Shown: positions 43,206-51,924 of the stretch, in pieces
Layout of the letters: each line of letters starts with the position of its first letter
How positions within the stretch are numbered: position 1 is the first letter of the stretch
Assembly: GCA_902602595.1 (NCBI GenBank)
Contig: CACKRJ010000002.1
Coordinates: forward strand, 83,003-147,002
Source of the DNA: an uncultured SAR86 cluster bacterium
Lineage (GTDB): Bacteria > Pseudomonadota > Gammaproteobacteria > Magnimaribacterales > D2472
Length of the DNA: 64,000 nucleotides
Direction of reading: 5' to 3'
The notes under the pieces: model-generated
What the model saw: the letters and a program-made list of their open reading frames with translations, nothing else
The model's database searches: none
Told to the model about the DNA's origin: nothing
Position numbers and translations under genes: made by a program

Positions 43206-44245
43206 AAATAGAAACAGATATATTAGTAATTGGTGCTGGTCCTGTTGGACTATTTACTGTATTTGAAGCAGGTTTGTTAGGCCTCAAGTGTACTTTAATT
43301 GATAATCTGGATAAGGTTGGAGGCCAATGCTCTGAACTATACCCAGAAAAACCAATCTATGATATTCCTGGTGTGCCCTCTCAAACTGCTCAAGAACATG
43401 TTGATGCTTTGATGGACCAAATTAAACCTTTTGAATATGACCTTCATCTTTCTCAAAGAGTTGAATCAATTGATGTCCACTCAACTACTGATGAGATTAC
43501 AACCTGGATGGTCAAGACAAATGAAGGCATTGAATGTACTACTAAAAACATCTTTATCGCAGCTGGTGCTGGCTCATTTGAACCAAGACGACCTCCAAAT
43601 ATAGAAGATCCTGACAAATTTTTAGGCAGCGGTGTGAGTTATTCTGTTAAATCAAAAGATCTCTATAAAGATAAAAATCTATTTATTTTTGGTGGCGGTG
43701 ACTCAGCTCTTGATTGGGCGGTGGAACTTGCTAAAACATCAAAATCATTAAATTTAATTCATCGTAGAGATCAATTCAGAGGAGCTCAACATACTGAATC
43801 TCAAATGAGAGATTTGGTAAAAAGTGGTGACATTAATCTTCTAACCCCTTTTCAGATTGAAGAAATTATAGGAGATGAAAAAGTTACAGGCGTTACACTA
43901 AAAAACTTTGATACCAAAGAATCTTTGACGCATGAAGCTGATGAGCTTTTATTTTTATTTGGCCTAAACAAGAAACTGGGACCTATTCTGGAATGGGAGC
44001 TTGAGCTGACATCTAAAAAAATTACCGTGAATACAGAAAATTTTCAAACAAATAAAGACGGGATTTTTGCAGTTGGAGATATAAACGACTATCCTGGCAA
44101 ACTTGATTTAATATTATGCGGTTTTCACGAAACAACGTTGGCAGTTCAAAAAGCTTTTCAAAGGATTTTTCCTGGTGAAAGAGTTCCTTTCGGTTATACA
44201 ACTTCAAATACAAAACTACAAAGGAAATTAGGCGTTGTTGACTAA
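43202..44245 (+). CDS. Ferredoxin-NADP+ reductase (thioredoxin-reductase-like, YumC type)
   Basis: This 347-aa FAD/NADPH protein has an N-terminal FAD motif LVIGAGPVGLFTVFEA, an NADPH loop FGGGDSALDWAVELA, GGQCSELYPEKPIYDIPG and a C-terminal AVGDINDYPGKLDLI. The redox-active CxxC of thioredoxin reductase is absent, which with the length indicates the FNR2 class that passes electrons to ferredoxin. It could serve the P450 at 6760-7953, but no ferredoxin is visible. The ATG overlaps the metG stop (ATGA), so the pair is co-translated. Confidence 0.9.
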   Translation: MKIETDILVIGAGPVGLFTVFEAGLLGLKCTLIDNLDKVGGQCSELYPEKPIYDIPGVPSQTAQEHVDALMDQIKPFEYDLHLSQRVESIDVHSTTDEITTWMVKTNEGIECTTKNIFIAAGAGSFEPRRPPNIEDPDKFLGSGVSYSVKSKDLYKDKNLFIFGGGDSALDWAVELAKTSKSLNLIHRRDQFRGAQHTESQMRDLVKSGDINLLTPFQIEEIIGDEKVTGVTLKNFDTKESLTHEADELLFLFGLNKKLGPILEWELELTSKKITVNTENFQTNKDGIFAVGDINDYPGKLDLILCGFHETTLAVQKAFQRIFPGERVPFGYTTSNTKLQRKLGVVD

Positions 44246-44279
44246 CTTAAACAGGGAGCCTAATTAAGTTAATCAATAA
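44235..44279. terminator. Long imperfect hairpin between convergent genes (possible transcript end)
   Basis: TTGTTGACTAACTTAA (44235-44250) can pair with TTAAGTTAATCAATAA (44264-44279) around a 13-nt loop, with one wobble and one mismatch. It includes the stop codon of the reductase gene and lies before the convergent dehydrogenase. There is no clear T run, so it is weaker than a standard terminator. Confidence 0.4.
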
Positions 44280-44302
44280 TAAGTGGTCTAAATTTCAAAT
44301 TA

Positions 44303-45319
44303 TTAGTTTTGACTATGCAAAAATTTGGAAATTGAAATTGATCTTTCTTGAGATTGAATCATTAAATATTTGACTCTGTTTGCAATATCTCTCAAGGCTT
44401 GTTCCGTTTCAGCATCATTTCTTTTTAATAAGTCTTTTGTTAAGCCTATAACTCCTCCGGAATTAATTAAGATATCTGGAATATAAACTATGCCTTTTTC
44501 ATGTAAATTCTCAGCAATGGATGAGTCTAACAACTGATTATTTGCACCACCTGCGATAATTTGACATTTAAGATCATTAATTGAATCGTTTGTAAAAATT
44601 GCGCCTACTGCACAAGGTGAAAATAAATCACATTCAATAGAAAAAGCATCATCAACACAATAAATATTATGATTTTTAAATTCGCTTAATTTTGATCCAT
44701 CTATATCTGAAATGAAGACATCTGCACCTGAACAAGCTAAATATTCTGCAAGTCTTTTTCCAACACTCCCGGCTCCCTGTATTGCAATTTTCTTTCCTTC
44801 AAGACTTTCAGAGTAATAAGTTTGTATTGCTTGCTCTATTGAGTAAAACAATCCTTTTGCTGTAAATGGGCCTGGGTCTACATTATCAAAAACATGTTCG
44901 GTATGTTTTCTAATAAAAATAATATCTTCAATAGTTATTCCAATATCTTCTGCAGAGATGTAGGTTCCATTTAAAAGATTAAGAAATGAGGCAAATGACT
45001 TAAGAAGATTTTTGGATTTAATCCCTTGTTTAAAAATTACAGCTTTCCCGCCACCAAATGGAATAGATGCTACATTATTTTTATCAGTCATGCCTTTTGA
45101 CAGACGCAACACATCATTTAAACCCTCCTGAAATGAACTGTATTGTTTGTATCTGCATCCTCCAATAGCAGGACCTTCTACAGAGCTATGAATAGCTATC
45201 AAAGACTTTAATTGCGATTCTTGATCTTCATAATAATAAACTTTTTCATGATCAAACTCATGGTGAGATGAAATATCTATTCCTTTAAAATTTGTGTCTG
45301 TAATATCTTTAAAAATCAT
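44303..45319 (-). CDS. Glu/Leu/Phe/Val dehydrogenase family (leucine dehydrogenase-like)
   Basis: This 338-aa oxidative deaminase has the conserved substrate segment RLSKGMTDKNNVASIPFGGGK, whose Lys is catalytic, the short spacing AEDIGI and a Rossmann fold IAIQGAGSVGKRLAEYLA. The chain is shorter than glutamate dehydrogenases and matches leucine/branched-chain amino acid dehydrogenases. It would convert a branched-chain amino acid to the 2-oxoacid with NAD. It is a solitary gene between the ferredoxin reductase and rnt, divergent from rnt. Confidence 0.87.
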   Translation of the reverse strand: MIFKDITDTNFKGIDISSHHEFDHEKVYYYEDQESQLKSLIAIHSSVEGPAIGGCRYKQYSSFQEGLNDVLRLSKGMTDKNNVASIPFGGGKAVIFKQGIKSKNLLKSFASFLNLLNGTYISAEDIGITIEDIIFIRKHTEHVFDNVDPGPFTAKGLFYSIEQAIQTYYSESLEGKKIAIQGAGSVGKRLAEYLACSGADVFISDIDGSKLSEFKNHNIYCVDDAFSIECDLFSPCAVGAIFTNDSINDLKCQIIAGGANNQLLDSSIAENLHEKGIVYIPDILINSGGVIGLTKDLLKRNDAETEQALRDIANRVKYLMIQSQERSISISKFLHSQN

Positions 45320-45369
45320 ATATAAATGAATTTTTCGTTTATATTATACGAGCATATTAAAGGGCTCAA

Positions 45370-45957
45370 ATGTTAAAGGAAAGGTTTAGAAATTTTTTAC
45401 CAGTCGTTGTTGACCTAGAAACAGGCGGCTTTGACTCTAAAAATAATGCTATTCTAGAAATTGCTATTCAGCTCATTGATGAAAATGAATCAAAGTTAAT
45501 TTTGGGTGAATCTCATAGATTTCATATAAAACCTTTTGAAGGCCTTATTATTGATGATGATGCTTTGAAATTTCTTAAGTTGGATTTAAATCATCCATTA
45601 AGACAGGCTGTTGATGAAGAATTTGCACTTAAGGAAATATTCAAGATTATTAATAAACAAAGAACTAAATTAGAATGTTCTAGAGCGATTCTAGTTGGTC
45701 ATAATGCATTCTTCGATCATAGTTTTCTTCTAGAAGCATGCAATAGAAATAATATAAAAAAATCTCCATTTCATCCATTTTCATTAATTGATACTGTTAG
45801 CCTGGGAGTTCTAGCAACCAAGCAAACTGTATTAGCAAGAATTTGCAAAGAATTGAATGTGTCATATGACAATGAAGAGGCTCATAGCGCAGCATATGAT
45901 GCATTGGTAACTGCTCAGGTATTTTGTAAAATAATCAATGATTTTGATTTAAAGTAA
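45370..45957 (+). CDS. rnt: Ribonuclease T
   Basis: This 195-aa DEDDh exonuclease trims the 3' ends of tRNA and other stable RNAs. The acidic residues are in VVDLETGGFD, GHNAFFDHSF and the His-Asp motif EAHSAAYDALVTAQVF. The RNase T-specific FHPFSLIDTVSLGVLA segment is present. It is slightly shorter than the roughly 215-aa enteric enzyme. The upstream gap to the divergent dehydrogenase is 50 nt; it ends 4 nt before the convergent MBL gene. Confidence 0.93.
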   Translation: MLKERFRNFLPVVVDLETGGFDSKNNAILEIAIQLIDENESKLILGESHRFHIKPFEGLIIDDDALKFLKLDLNHPLRQAVDEEFALKEIFKIINKQRTKLECSRAILVGHNAFFDHSFLLEACNRNNIKKSPFHPFSLIDTVSLGVLATKQTVLARICKELNVSYDNEEAHSAAYDALVTAQVFCKIINDFDLK

Positions 45958-45961
45958 GTTT

Positions 45962-46687
45962 TTATAAACTTATAGAGTCGCCAACTTCACAGCAAACTGG
46001 CGACATTGAATCTATTTTATTATAAGACTCTTTAATTCTAAGCAAATAACTAATAAACCCTTTGGTCCGATTGGGAGCAATACCAGTAGGTATAAAATAC
46101 TTAGCATTTAATTTAGATTGAGCTGCTTGAGCTTGCTTATGATCCATTGATACTTGTATCAATCCAAGCACCTTAACCATGTCTACTGTAATAATACATG
46201 CATCAACATCCCGAACTTTTAATTCAGCATTAAACATATGGGGTTCATGAAAAACTTTTGACCTGCAATCATTCAAAGAGTATGAAAATGTTGTTGTGTT
46301 ATATGGTTTACCTGCCTTGTAAATCTTTAATCTAAAAGAATTAAGCTTATAAGATTCATTGATATCAACAACAGTAAGGTTTGTAAAACCCAATTTAAGC
46401 AATGATTTAGAAGCCTCATGAGTGGTATATACAGGAATATCTCTTTGAAAGAGATTCATTGACTCAGCATCAAGATGATCTGAAAAATGTGCAGTAATAA
46501 TAATATGCGTAACTTGATCTATCAGGTTATGCTTCAATATATATGCTTCAGAGGTAGATTCTCTATTAAGAAGCCAATTTAATCTTGGGAAAACTTGTTT
46601 TTTTGTAAGCCAAGGATCTACAAGGATTAAATCATCTTCATTAGAATAAACCCATGATTGGTAGTCATCACCACGAATAATTTGCAT
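45962..46687 (-). CDS. Metallo-beta-lactamase-fold hydrolase (UlaG-like)
   Basis: This 241-aa protein has a compact metallo-beta-lactamase fold: an N-terminal segment LILVDPWLTKK, a metal motif ITAHFSDHLDAESM (HxxDH-type), and downstream FHEPHMFNAELKVRD and a conserved FIPTGIAP. The pattern is similar to UlaG-type or RNA/lactone-type MBL proteins. The substrate is not known. Its start lies about 39 nt from a strong Fur-box-like sequence, which it may share with the ferritin-like gene. Confidence 0.78.
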   Translation of the reverse strand: MQIIRGDDYQSWVYSNEDDLILVDPWLTKKQVFPRLNWLLNRESTSEAYILKHNLIDQVTHIIITAHFSDHLDAESMNLFQRDIPVYTTHEASKSLLKLGFTNLTVVDINESYKLNSFRLKIYKAGKPYNTTTFSYSLNDCRSKVFHEPHMFNAELKVRDVDACIITVDMVKVLGLIQVSMDHKQAQAAQSKLNAKYFIPTGIAPNRTKGFISYLLRIKESYNKIDSMSPVCCEVGDSISL

Positions 46688-46725
46688 CCATATATGTTTT
46701 CATAAATGAGAATAATTACCATAGT

Positions 46726-46744
46726 AATAATGATTATCATTAAA
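46726..46744. promoter_or_regulatory. Fur-box-like operator
   Basis: AATAATGATTATCATTAAA matches the 19-bp Fur consensus GATAATGATAATCATTATC at 15 positions. It lies between the divergent MBL-fold gene (start 46687) and the ferritin-like gene (start 46827). A promoter candidate for the latter is TTTACA 46765-46770 with TAAAGT 46788-46793 (17-nt spacer). Iron-dependent control is inferred. Confidence 0.72.
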
Positions 46745-46826
46745 AAAATACCTTAAATCAGTGCTTTACATATAATAAAAAACAAAATAAAGTAAAATAT
46801 TGATTACTAATATTTATGGAGAAATC

Positions 46827-47267
46827 ATGGAGATGAAAGATATTAATTCAAAGAAAGTTTGCGATATATTAAATGAAATTATGGAATATGAGCTTGCAGG
46901 AGTCGTAAGGTATACTCACTCTTCGTTGATGGTTTCAGGCCCATATAGAATACCTATAGTTAGCTTCCTAAAAGAACAAGCAACAGAGTCATTGCTGCAC
47001 GCGCAACAGGCTGGTGAATTGCTAGTGGGCCTTGATGGTCACCCAAGCCTAAAAGTTGCAAAAATTGAAGAAACACATAGACATACAATCAAAGATATTC
47101 TAGAAGAAGGCCTAGAGCATGAGTTACATGCACTAAGTTTATATAAAAAATTATTAACAATTGTTGTAGATGCTTCGGTTTATTTAGAAGAATACGCAAG
47201 AAGCATGATTGCTGAAGAAGAGCAACACTCTCTTGAACTTAAGGCTATGCTGAAAGACTATGGATAA
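46827..47267 (+). CDS. Bacterioferritin/ferritin-like four-helix protein
   Basis: This 146-aa four-helix bundle was started at ATG 46827 (MEMKDINSKKVCDILNEIM), with GGAG 5 nt upstream; the in-frame TTG at 46800 is less likely. Metal-ligand-like glutamates and histidines occur in MEYELAGVVRYTH, EQATESLLHAQQAGE, LEEGLEHELHALSLY and MIAEEEQHSLELK. It resembles bacterioferritin, though the haem-binding Met cannot be assigned. A role in iron storage or oxidative protection is expected. Its position beside a Fur box and the Fe-S-associated grxD supports that. Confidence 0.85.
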   Translation: MEMKDINSKKVCDILNEIMEYELAGVVRYTHSSLMVSGPYRIPIVSFLKEQATESLLHAQQAGELLVGLDGHPSLKVAKIEETHRHTIKDILEEGLEHELHALSLYKKLLTIVVDASVYLEEYARSMIAEEEQHSLELKAMLKDYG

Positions 47268-47270
47268 TAG

Positions 47271-47585
47271 CTAGGAAGCTGCTTCTTTAATAATGGACTG
47301 AAGGTCTCCAGCTTCATGCATTTCAGTAACTATGTCACATCCTCCTATTAACTCACCGCTAACAAATACCTGAGGAAAGGTTGGCCAATCAGAAATACTT
47401 GGAAGAGTTTGTCTTATATCTTGATTTTCCAAGATATCAACATAAGAGAATTCAGCGCCACAATCAATCAATGCCTGAACTGTTTTAGCAGAAAACCCAC
47501 ATTTAGGTTCATATGGAGATCCCTTCATATAAATTAGAATCTTATTATCCTTAATTTGATCTTTTATTTTATTTTCAATTGACAT
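47271..47585 (-). CDS. grxD: Monothiol glutaredoxin (CGFS)
   Basis: This 104-aa protein has the CGFS active site with Cys29 (SPYEPKCGFSAKTVQAL) and the glutathione-contact segments WPTFPQVFVSGELIGGCD. Family members bind a bridging [2Fe-2S] cluster with glutathione and act in Fe-S trafficking. It overlaps the pdxJ stop by 1 nt and is convergent to the ferritin-like gene. Confidence 0.95.
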   Translation of the reverse strand: MSIENKIKDQIKDNKILIYMKGSPYEPKCGFSAKTVQALIDCGAEFSYVDILENQDIRQTLPSISDWPTFPQVFVSGELIGGCDIVTEMHEAGDLQSIIKEAAS

Positions 47586-48343
47586 TAGTAACTTTTCCTT
47601 ACAGCTTTAATGTATTTCATTATGGTGTCCTCAAAACCAAATTTCAATGCATCTGTGATAATTGCATGACCTATCGATACCTCATCAACACTTCCACATT
47701 CTATTAAATGAGGTAAATTGTCTAAATTAAGATCATGGCCAGCATTAATCCCTAACATAGATTTATTTGCTAGATTAATACATTCAGCAATCTTACTTTT
47801 ACATAATTTAAAATTTACTAGATCTTTATCTTCTAAATATTTTGCAAATGGGCCAGTGTAAATTTCAATCCTATCAAAGCCAATCCTTTCTGCATATTCA
47901 ACTGCAGCAGTATCAGCATCAATAAATAGACTTGTTCTTACACTAGAATCTTTTAGAGAATCAACAAAATCTTTTAATTCATTGTCTGAAAAGCCAGGCT
48001 GCCATCCATGATCAGAAGTAATTTGTTGAAGGTCATCTGGTACCAAAGTAACTTGATCAGGCTTTGCTTTAGCACATAATTCTTGAAAGCCAATAAAGTC
48101 TCCATGAGGCAAAGAGAAAGGATTGCCTTCTAAATTAAATTCAATATCGTTATCTGTACAGATTTTAGAGACATTAATTACATCTTCAGAAGTAGCATGC
48201 CTATGATCTGGTCTTGGGTGAAGCGTAAGCCCATCAACCCCAAGCTCAATGCATTTTTTTACATAATCAATCAGCGAAGGGTTATCATTGCCACGAGAAT
48301 TTCTAATTAAAGCAATTTTATTCAGATTAACACTAAGCTTCAT
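47585..48343 (-). CDS. pdxJ: Pyridoxine 5'-phosphate synthase
   Basis: This TIM barrel of 252 aa forms pyridoxine phosphate from 1-deoxyxylulose 5-phosphate and 3-amino-2-oxopropyl phosphate. It begins LSVNLNKIALIRNSRG and contains GVDGLTLHPRPDHRHA, AKPDQVTLVPDD, RTSLFIDAD and INAGHDLNLDNL. The motifs are those of PdxJ throughout. It is in the same direction as the steroid-type genes upstream, separated by 14 nt, and may be on the same transcript. Confidence 0.95.
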   Translation of the reverse strand: MKLSVNLNKIALIRNSRGNDNPSLIDYVKKCIELGVDGLTLHPRPDHRHATSEDVINVSKICTDNDIEFNLEGNPFSLPHGDFIGFQELCAKAKPDQVTLVPDDLQQITSDHGWQPGFSDNELKDFVDSLKDSSVRTSLFIDADTAAVEYAERIGFDRIEIYTGPFAKYLEDKDLVNFKLCKSKIAECINLANKSMLGINAGHDLNLDNLPHLIECGSVDEVSIGHAIITDALKFGFEDTIMKYIKAVRKSY

Positions 48344-48357
48344 ACAAGAAAAATGAA

Positions 48358-48786
48358 TTAACCTCTTTCTGTAAAATCATCAACATTGATATCAATTGAT
48401 CCGACATCGCTAGGTTGAGAAATAGACGATTCATCCCAAAAAGCTCTGCCGCTTATAATCTTACCCTCGTCATTAACAACAAAATGATCAACAATGGCAA
48501 TATTCATGCCAGAATTATCATTAATATTTCTAACTTGCATTACAGCTTTTAATATACCTTCATTAGAACAAATTACAGTTTCAACATTTGTTGGCTTGAT
48601 CTCCATACCGTCACTATGACCAAAATCCCAAAAAGCACAAATTGCCTCAATTCCATTACAAGGCTCAGCGCCTACGGGGTCTTCAAATATAGCCTTATCA
48701 TCCCAAAGACTTCTAAATAATTCTTTGTCATTGTTCTTGTATGCCAGGACATAATTATCTAACGCGAATTGAACTTTTTCTTTCAT
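48358..48786 (-). CDS. Ketosteroid Delta5-isomerase-like protein (NTF2 fold)
   Basis: This 142-aa NTF2-fold protein carries residues at the positions of 3-oxo-Delta5-steroid isomerase: Tyr12 or Tyr16 in LDNYVLAYKNND, Asp36 in IFEDPVGAEP and Asp100 in IAIVDHFVVND. In Pseudomonas KSI, Tyr16, Asp40 and Asp103 carry out the enolisation. The EDPVG segment is particularly characteristic. It would shift a C5-C6 double bond to C4-C5 in a 3-ketosteroid. It lies next to a SnoaL-like gene and an SDR in the operon headed by the KstD-like gene, a coherent A-ring set. Confidence 0.75.
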   Translation of the reverse strand: MKEKVQFALDNYVLAYKNNDKELFRSLWDDKAIFEDPVGAEPCNGIEAICAFWDFGHSDGMEIKPTNVETVICSNEGILKAVMQVRNINDNSGMNIAIVDHFVVNDEGKIISGRAFWDESSISQPSDVGSIDINVDDFTERG

Positions 48787-48788
48787 AT

Positions 48789-49280
48789 TTATTCCTCTTT
48801 TTGAATTCCTTTTTCTTTTAAAAGAATTTTAGTAAATTTATTATCTGAATTGATCGGCGATACTTGCTCCCATATGCGATCATATTCAGAATATTGAATT
48901 AACCATTGGCCATTAGTTTTTACATACTTATCTTCATATAATGCAGTGCCTTGTGTAACGCTGCCTAAATCAAAATTATAAAAAATGTCTTGTAGGTACC
49001 ATTTACCTGTAGCTTCAGTTTCCGAGAGAACTTCAATCTCAGGATGATGAGCAGTATGCATAGCAGCAGTTTGATTGTGAAATGCGTGAGTCAAGCTTTC
49101 TTTAATAGTTTCTTTACCTTCAGACTCCCATCTATAGGTACCACCTCGATAATCTATTGATATATCAGGTGAGAAGACATTATCCAGCAAATCAAAATCA
49201 GCCATATCAATAGCCCTAAAATATCTATGTTTAAGGTTTTTAATTTCTTCAATATCAATTAATTTTTGCAATTTATCCAT
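48789..49280 (-). CDS. SnoaL-like NTF2-fold protein
   Basis: This 163-aa NTF2-like protein of the scytalone-dehydratase/SnoaL-like group begins LIDIEEIKNLKHRYFRAID and contains FSPDISIDYRGG, an HTAHHPEIEVLS stretch and a C-terminal WLIQYSEYDRIWEQ. A conserved His/Asp pair of such dehydratases may be present (His in MHTAHHPE), but I cannot assign a reaction. It lies between the KSI-like gene and the SDR, with gaps of 2 and 7 nt. Confidence 0.75.
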   Translation of the reverse strand: MDKLQKLIDIEEIKNLKHRYFRAIDMADFDLLDNVFSPDISIDYRGGTYRWESEGKETIKESLTHAFHNQTAAMHTAHHPEIEVLSETEATGKWYLQDIFYNFDLGSVTQGTALYEDKYVKTNGQWLIQYSEYDRIWEQVSPINSDNKFTKILLKEKGIQKEE

Positions 49281-49287
49281 AGCAGTT

Positions 49288-50046
49288 TTACCTCAGATAT
49301 GCCTGACCTCCATCTAACATAATGGTAGATCCAGTAATATAATTCATTCCATCAGATAAAATATGGCAAACAGCCTGACCAATATCATCCTTGCAATCAC
49401 CTACTCTGCCTAGGGGTATTGTTTTTAGAAACTCATTTGCCTCATCTGGATGCTCATTCATCCACCAATCCATCCCAGCTGATTTTGCAAGAGGCATTAT
49501 GCAATTTACTAAAATATTATCTGGGCCCCATTCAACTGCAGCAGCCCTGGATAAAGAACGGATTGATTCTTTTACTGCAGCATAAGCACCATAAGAATTT
49601 GAATCAGGTCTCAAGGCAGAGGAGCTTGCTAAATTAATAATTTTGCCTCCTCCCTTTAAATGTGGATAACAAGATTTCATGAAACGAAAAGTGGCTAAAG
49701 GTCCTGAATCCCATCCGTTAATAAAGGACTCATCAGTTACGTCTAAAATATTTCCTAGAGGAACTTCTTGAGCGTTATTAATTAAAATATTCAATGAATT
49801 AAAGTTAGACAGCGTAGCCTCAATAGAGCTGTTAATTGAGTCATTATTTTTTACATCGCACTCAATAGCAATTGCTGATCCACCTGCTTTATTAATATCA
49901 TCAGAAACAGCTTCTACTTTCGAAAGAGTTCTGCCAACCAAGCAAACATTTGCTCCATTAGATGCAAGCGCTCTAGCAATACCCTCTCCCACGCCCTGAC
50001 CAGAACCAGTAATCAAAGCTGTTTTGTTTGAAAAATCCATTATCAA
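49288..50046 (-). CDS. Short-chain dehydrogenase/reductase
   Basis: This 252-aa SDR has the cofactor loop ITGSGQGVGEGIARAL, the motif ILINNAQEVPLG, the catalytic residues in LASSSALRPDSNSYGAYAAV with Tyr-x3-Lys, and the C-terminal IMLDGGQAY. Arg at the end of strand 2 (VGRTLSK) favours NADP. It overlaps the KstD-like gene by 4 nt, so it is translationally coupled to a steroid dehydrogenase. A hydroxysteroid (3-, 7- or 17-) dehydrogenase is a reasonable guess; another cyclic alcohol is possible. Confidence 0.85.
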   Translation of the reverse strand: MIMDFSNKTALITGSGQGVGEGIARALASNGANVCLVGRTLSKVEAVSDDINKAGGSAIAIECDVKNNDSINSSIEATLSNFNSLNILINNAQEVPLGNILDVTDESFINGWDSGPLATFRFMKSCYPHLKGGGKIINLASSSALRPDSNSYGAYAAVKESIRSLSRAAAVEWGPDNILVNCIMPLAKSAGMDWWMNEHPDEANEFLKTIPLGRVGDCKDDIGQAVCHILSDGMNYITGSTIMLDGGQAYLR

Positions 50047-51752
50047 AAGTTAGAGCCGGTAATATCTCTAGCGGCCAAGTAACCAAAAGTCATGGCTGGA
50101 CCAAGCGTTGAGCCAGGACCAGGATATGTTGGCAGCAAAGCTGTTGAACAATTACCGCATGCATAAAGTCCTGGTATAGCTTTACCATCTTTATTAAGCA
50201 CTCTTGCATTTGTATCTATAACTAAACCACCTGCTGTGCCCATTTCACCTGGATATAGAACCATACAATAAAAAGGTCCCGTCTCTAATGGAGCAAGACA
50301 AGGATTTGGAGTTACAGATGGATCACCGTAGTATCTATCATAAACGCTGTCACCACGATGAAGATCAATGTCTTTGCCTGATTTAGCATATTCATTAACT
50401 TTTGCTTGAGTTGCTAATAAGCCTTCAGCTTCAATACCAGCAACTTCAGCGAGCTCTTCTAATGTTTCGCCCTTAGACAAGAATGATGGAGTCCACCATT
50501 CCTTGGGGACGGCTGAATCTGGCTGCATGGATGCTTGAAGAAGAGGTCCACATGGTCTATTTTTTCTAAATGTACTATCAAAAATCATATAACAAGGAGC
50601 ACATGGGTTACCTTCTGCATATTTATCAAACATATCATTTACAAAGCTGACATAATTCTGAGATTCATTTGAAAATCTTTCGCCATTCTTATTAACAGTA
50701 AAGTTTCCTGGCATTGATTTATCCACCATTGAAAGCCATCCCTTATCTTGACCTGGCACCTTCATGACTGTAGACCACCAACCTGTATCCATTTGATGAG
50801 TATCAGCTCCTAATTTTAAAGCAGCCTTTAGAGCATCTCCTGTATTATGGGTATTAGCAGCACTCCACTCTATATTAGTAGGTTTAGGCAAATATTGATC
50901 TCTTAAACTTTGATCTTTTTCAAAACCTCCCGAAGCAAGAATAACCCCTTTATTAGCTTTAATATTTATCTCAACATTAGCTTTAATGGCTTTAATACCA
51001 ATTACTGAGCCATTCTCATCAATAAGATCTGTCATTGCAGTTTCTGTCCAGAGATCAACCTTTCTATCTTTTAAAGATAAGATCAATCGAGCAACACCTG
51101 CATTGCCCATGGTTAATCGCCTATCTTTCCACCCCCATTTCAATCTCATGGGTATGTCGAAAATATATTTACTAAATAATTTGGCAAATAATAATTTCCA
51201 GCCTGGCAAGGCCCCTAATAGCAACTGACCCTCTACTTGAGTAAAATTCATATTTATTGGCCCCATTGTAAATGCAGTTTGAGGATGCTGCTCCCTAAGT
51301 TTAGCAAGATCGTCTCCAAGCTCTGTCCCTTTGATTGGCTCAGGCTCCATGGACCTATTTCCTGCTTTTCCACCAGGATTATCTGGAAAGTAATCTGGAT
51401 AGTGAGCTAAATTTCTGTACTTCACTTGCGAATTTTCGTGAAGATAATCTATCATTTTTGGACCTTCAGAAAGATAAATTTCAACCAGCTCGTCTTTAAT
51501 TTTACCTACAGGTGAAACGCTATTTATATAATCTCTTGCATCCTGATAAGAGTCATCAACATTCATAGCTTTTGCATACCTGTTATTAGGAATCCATACG
51601 CCTCCACCAGATGTAGCAGAGGTTCCACCGAATTGTGTACTTTTTTCAATTACTAATGTTTTAGCACCACCATCGTGACTGCATATAGCCGAAGTTAGGG
51701 CTCCGTTTCCAGAACCAATTACAACTACATCAAATTCGTAATCCCATTTCAT
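50043..51752 (-). CDS. kstD: 3-ketosteroid Delta1-dehydrogenase-like flavoprotein
   Basis: This FAD-dependent dehydrogenase of 569 aa begins VVVIGSGNGALTSAICSHDG and has FGGTSATSGGGVWIPNNR. The C-terminal half has the motif GPFYCMVLYPGEMGTAGGLV and GLYACGNCSTALLPTYPGPG followed by STLGPAMTFGYLAA. These are hallmarks of KstD, which inserts a C1-C2 double bond into 3-ketosteroids, although the wider family includes ketosteroid Delta4-dehydrogenase and fumarate-reductase-like enzymes. It heads the operon of SDR, SnoaL-like and KSI-like genes. A divergent promoter region of 172 nt separates it from the monooxygenase. Confidence 0.85.
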   Translation of the reverse strand: MKWDYEFDVVVIGSGNGALTSAICSHDGGAKTLVIEKSTQFGGTSATSGGGVWIPNNRYAKAMNVDDSYQDARDYINSVSPVGKIKDELVEIYLSEGPKMIDYLHENSQVKYRNLAHYPDYFPDNPGGKAGNRSMEPEPIKGTELGDDLAKLREQHPQTAFTMGPINMNFTQVEGQLLLGALPGWKLLFAKLFSKYIFDIPMRLKWGWKDRRLTMGNAGVARLILSLKDRKVDLWTETAMTDLIDENGSVIGIKAIKANVEINIKANKGVILASGGFEKDQSLRDQYLPKPTNIEWSAANTHNTGDALKAALKLGADTHQMDTGWWSTVMKVPGQDKGWLSMVDKSMPGNFTVNKNGERFSNESQNYVSFVNDMFDKYAEGNPCAPCYMIFDSTFRKNRPCGPLLQASMQPDSAVPKEWWTPSFLSKGETLEELAEVAGIEAEGLLATQAKVNEYAKSGKDIDLHRGDSVYDRYYGDPSVTPNPCLAPLETGPFYCMVLYPGEMGTAGGLVIDTNARVLNKDGKAIPGLYACGNCSTALLPTYPGPGSTLGPAMTFGYLAARDITGSNF

Positions 51753-51893
51753 AATATTATTAATTTTTCTTTAGTTTAGATTGTAACTAATTCACTATAA
51801 CTCATAGGGTGTTTTAAAAAAATAATCATATATATTTATTATTATTTACAAAATTTTAGCAATTGATACTCACAAATTATTTATATAAATGTC

Positions 51894-51899
51894 TATAAT
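51894..51899 (+). promoter_or_regulatory. Consensus -10 box for the nitronate monooxygenase gene
   Basis: TATAAT at 51894-51899, about 25 nt before the ATG at 51925, is a perfect -10 hexamer. The nearest TTGATA (51863-51868) is 25 nt upstream, too far for a standard -35. The 172-nt divergent gap is very AT-rich and should hold promoters for both directions; a TATAGT on the other strand is a candidate for the KstD-like gene. Confidence 0.4.
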
Positions 51900-51924
51900 C
51901 TAGTTTTAGAAAAAATTAAAGATA

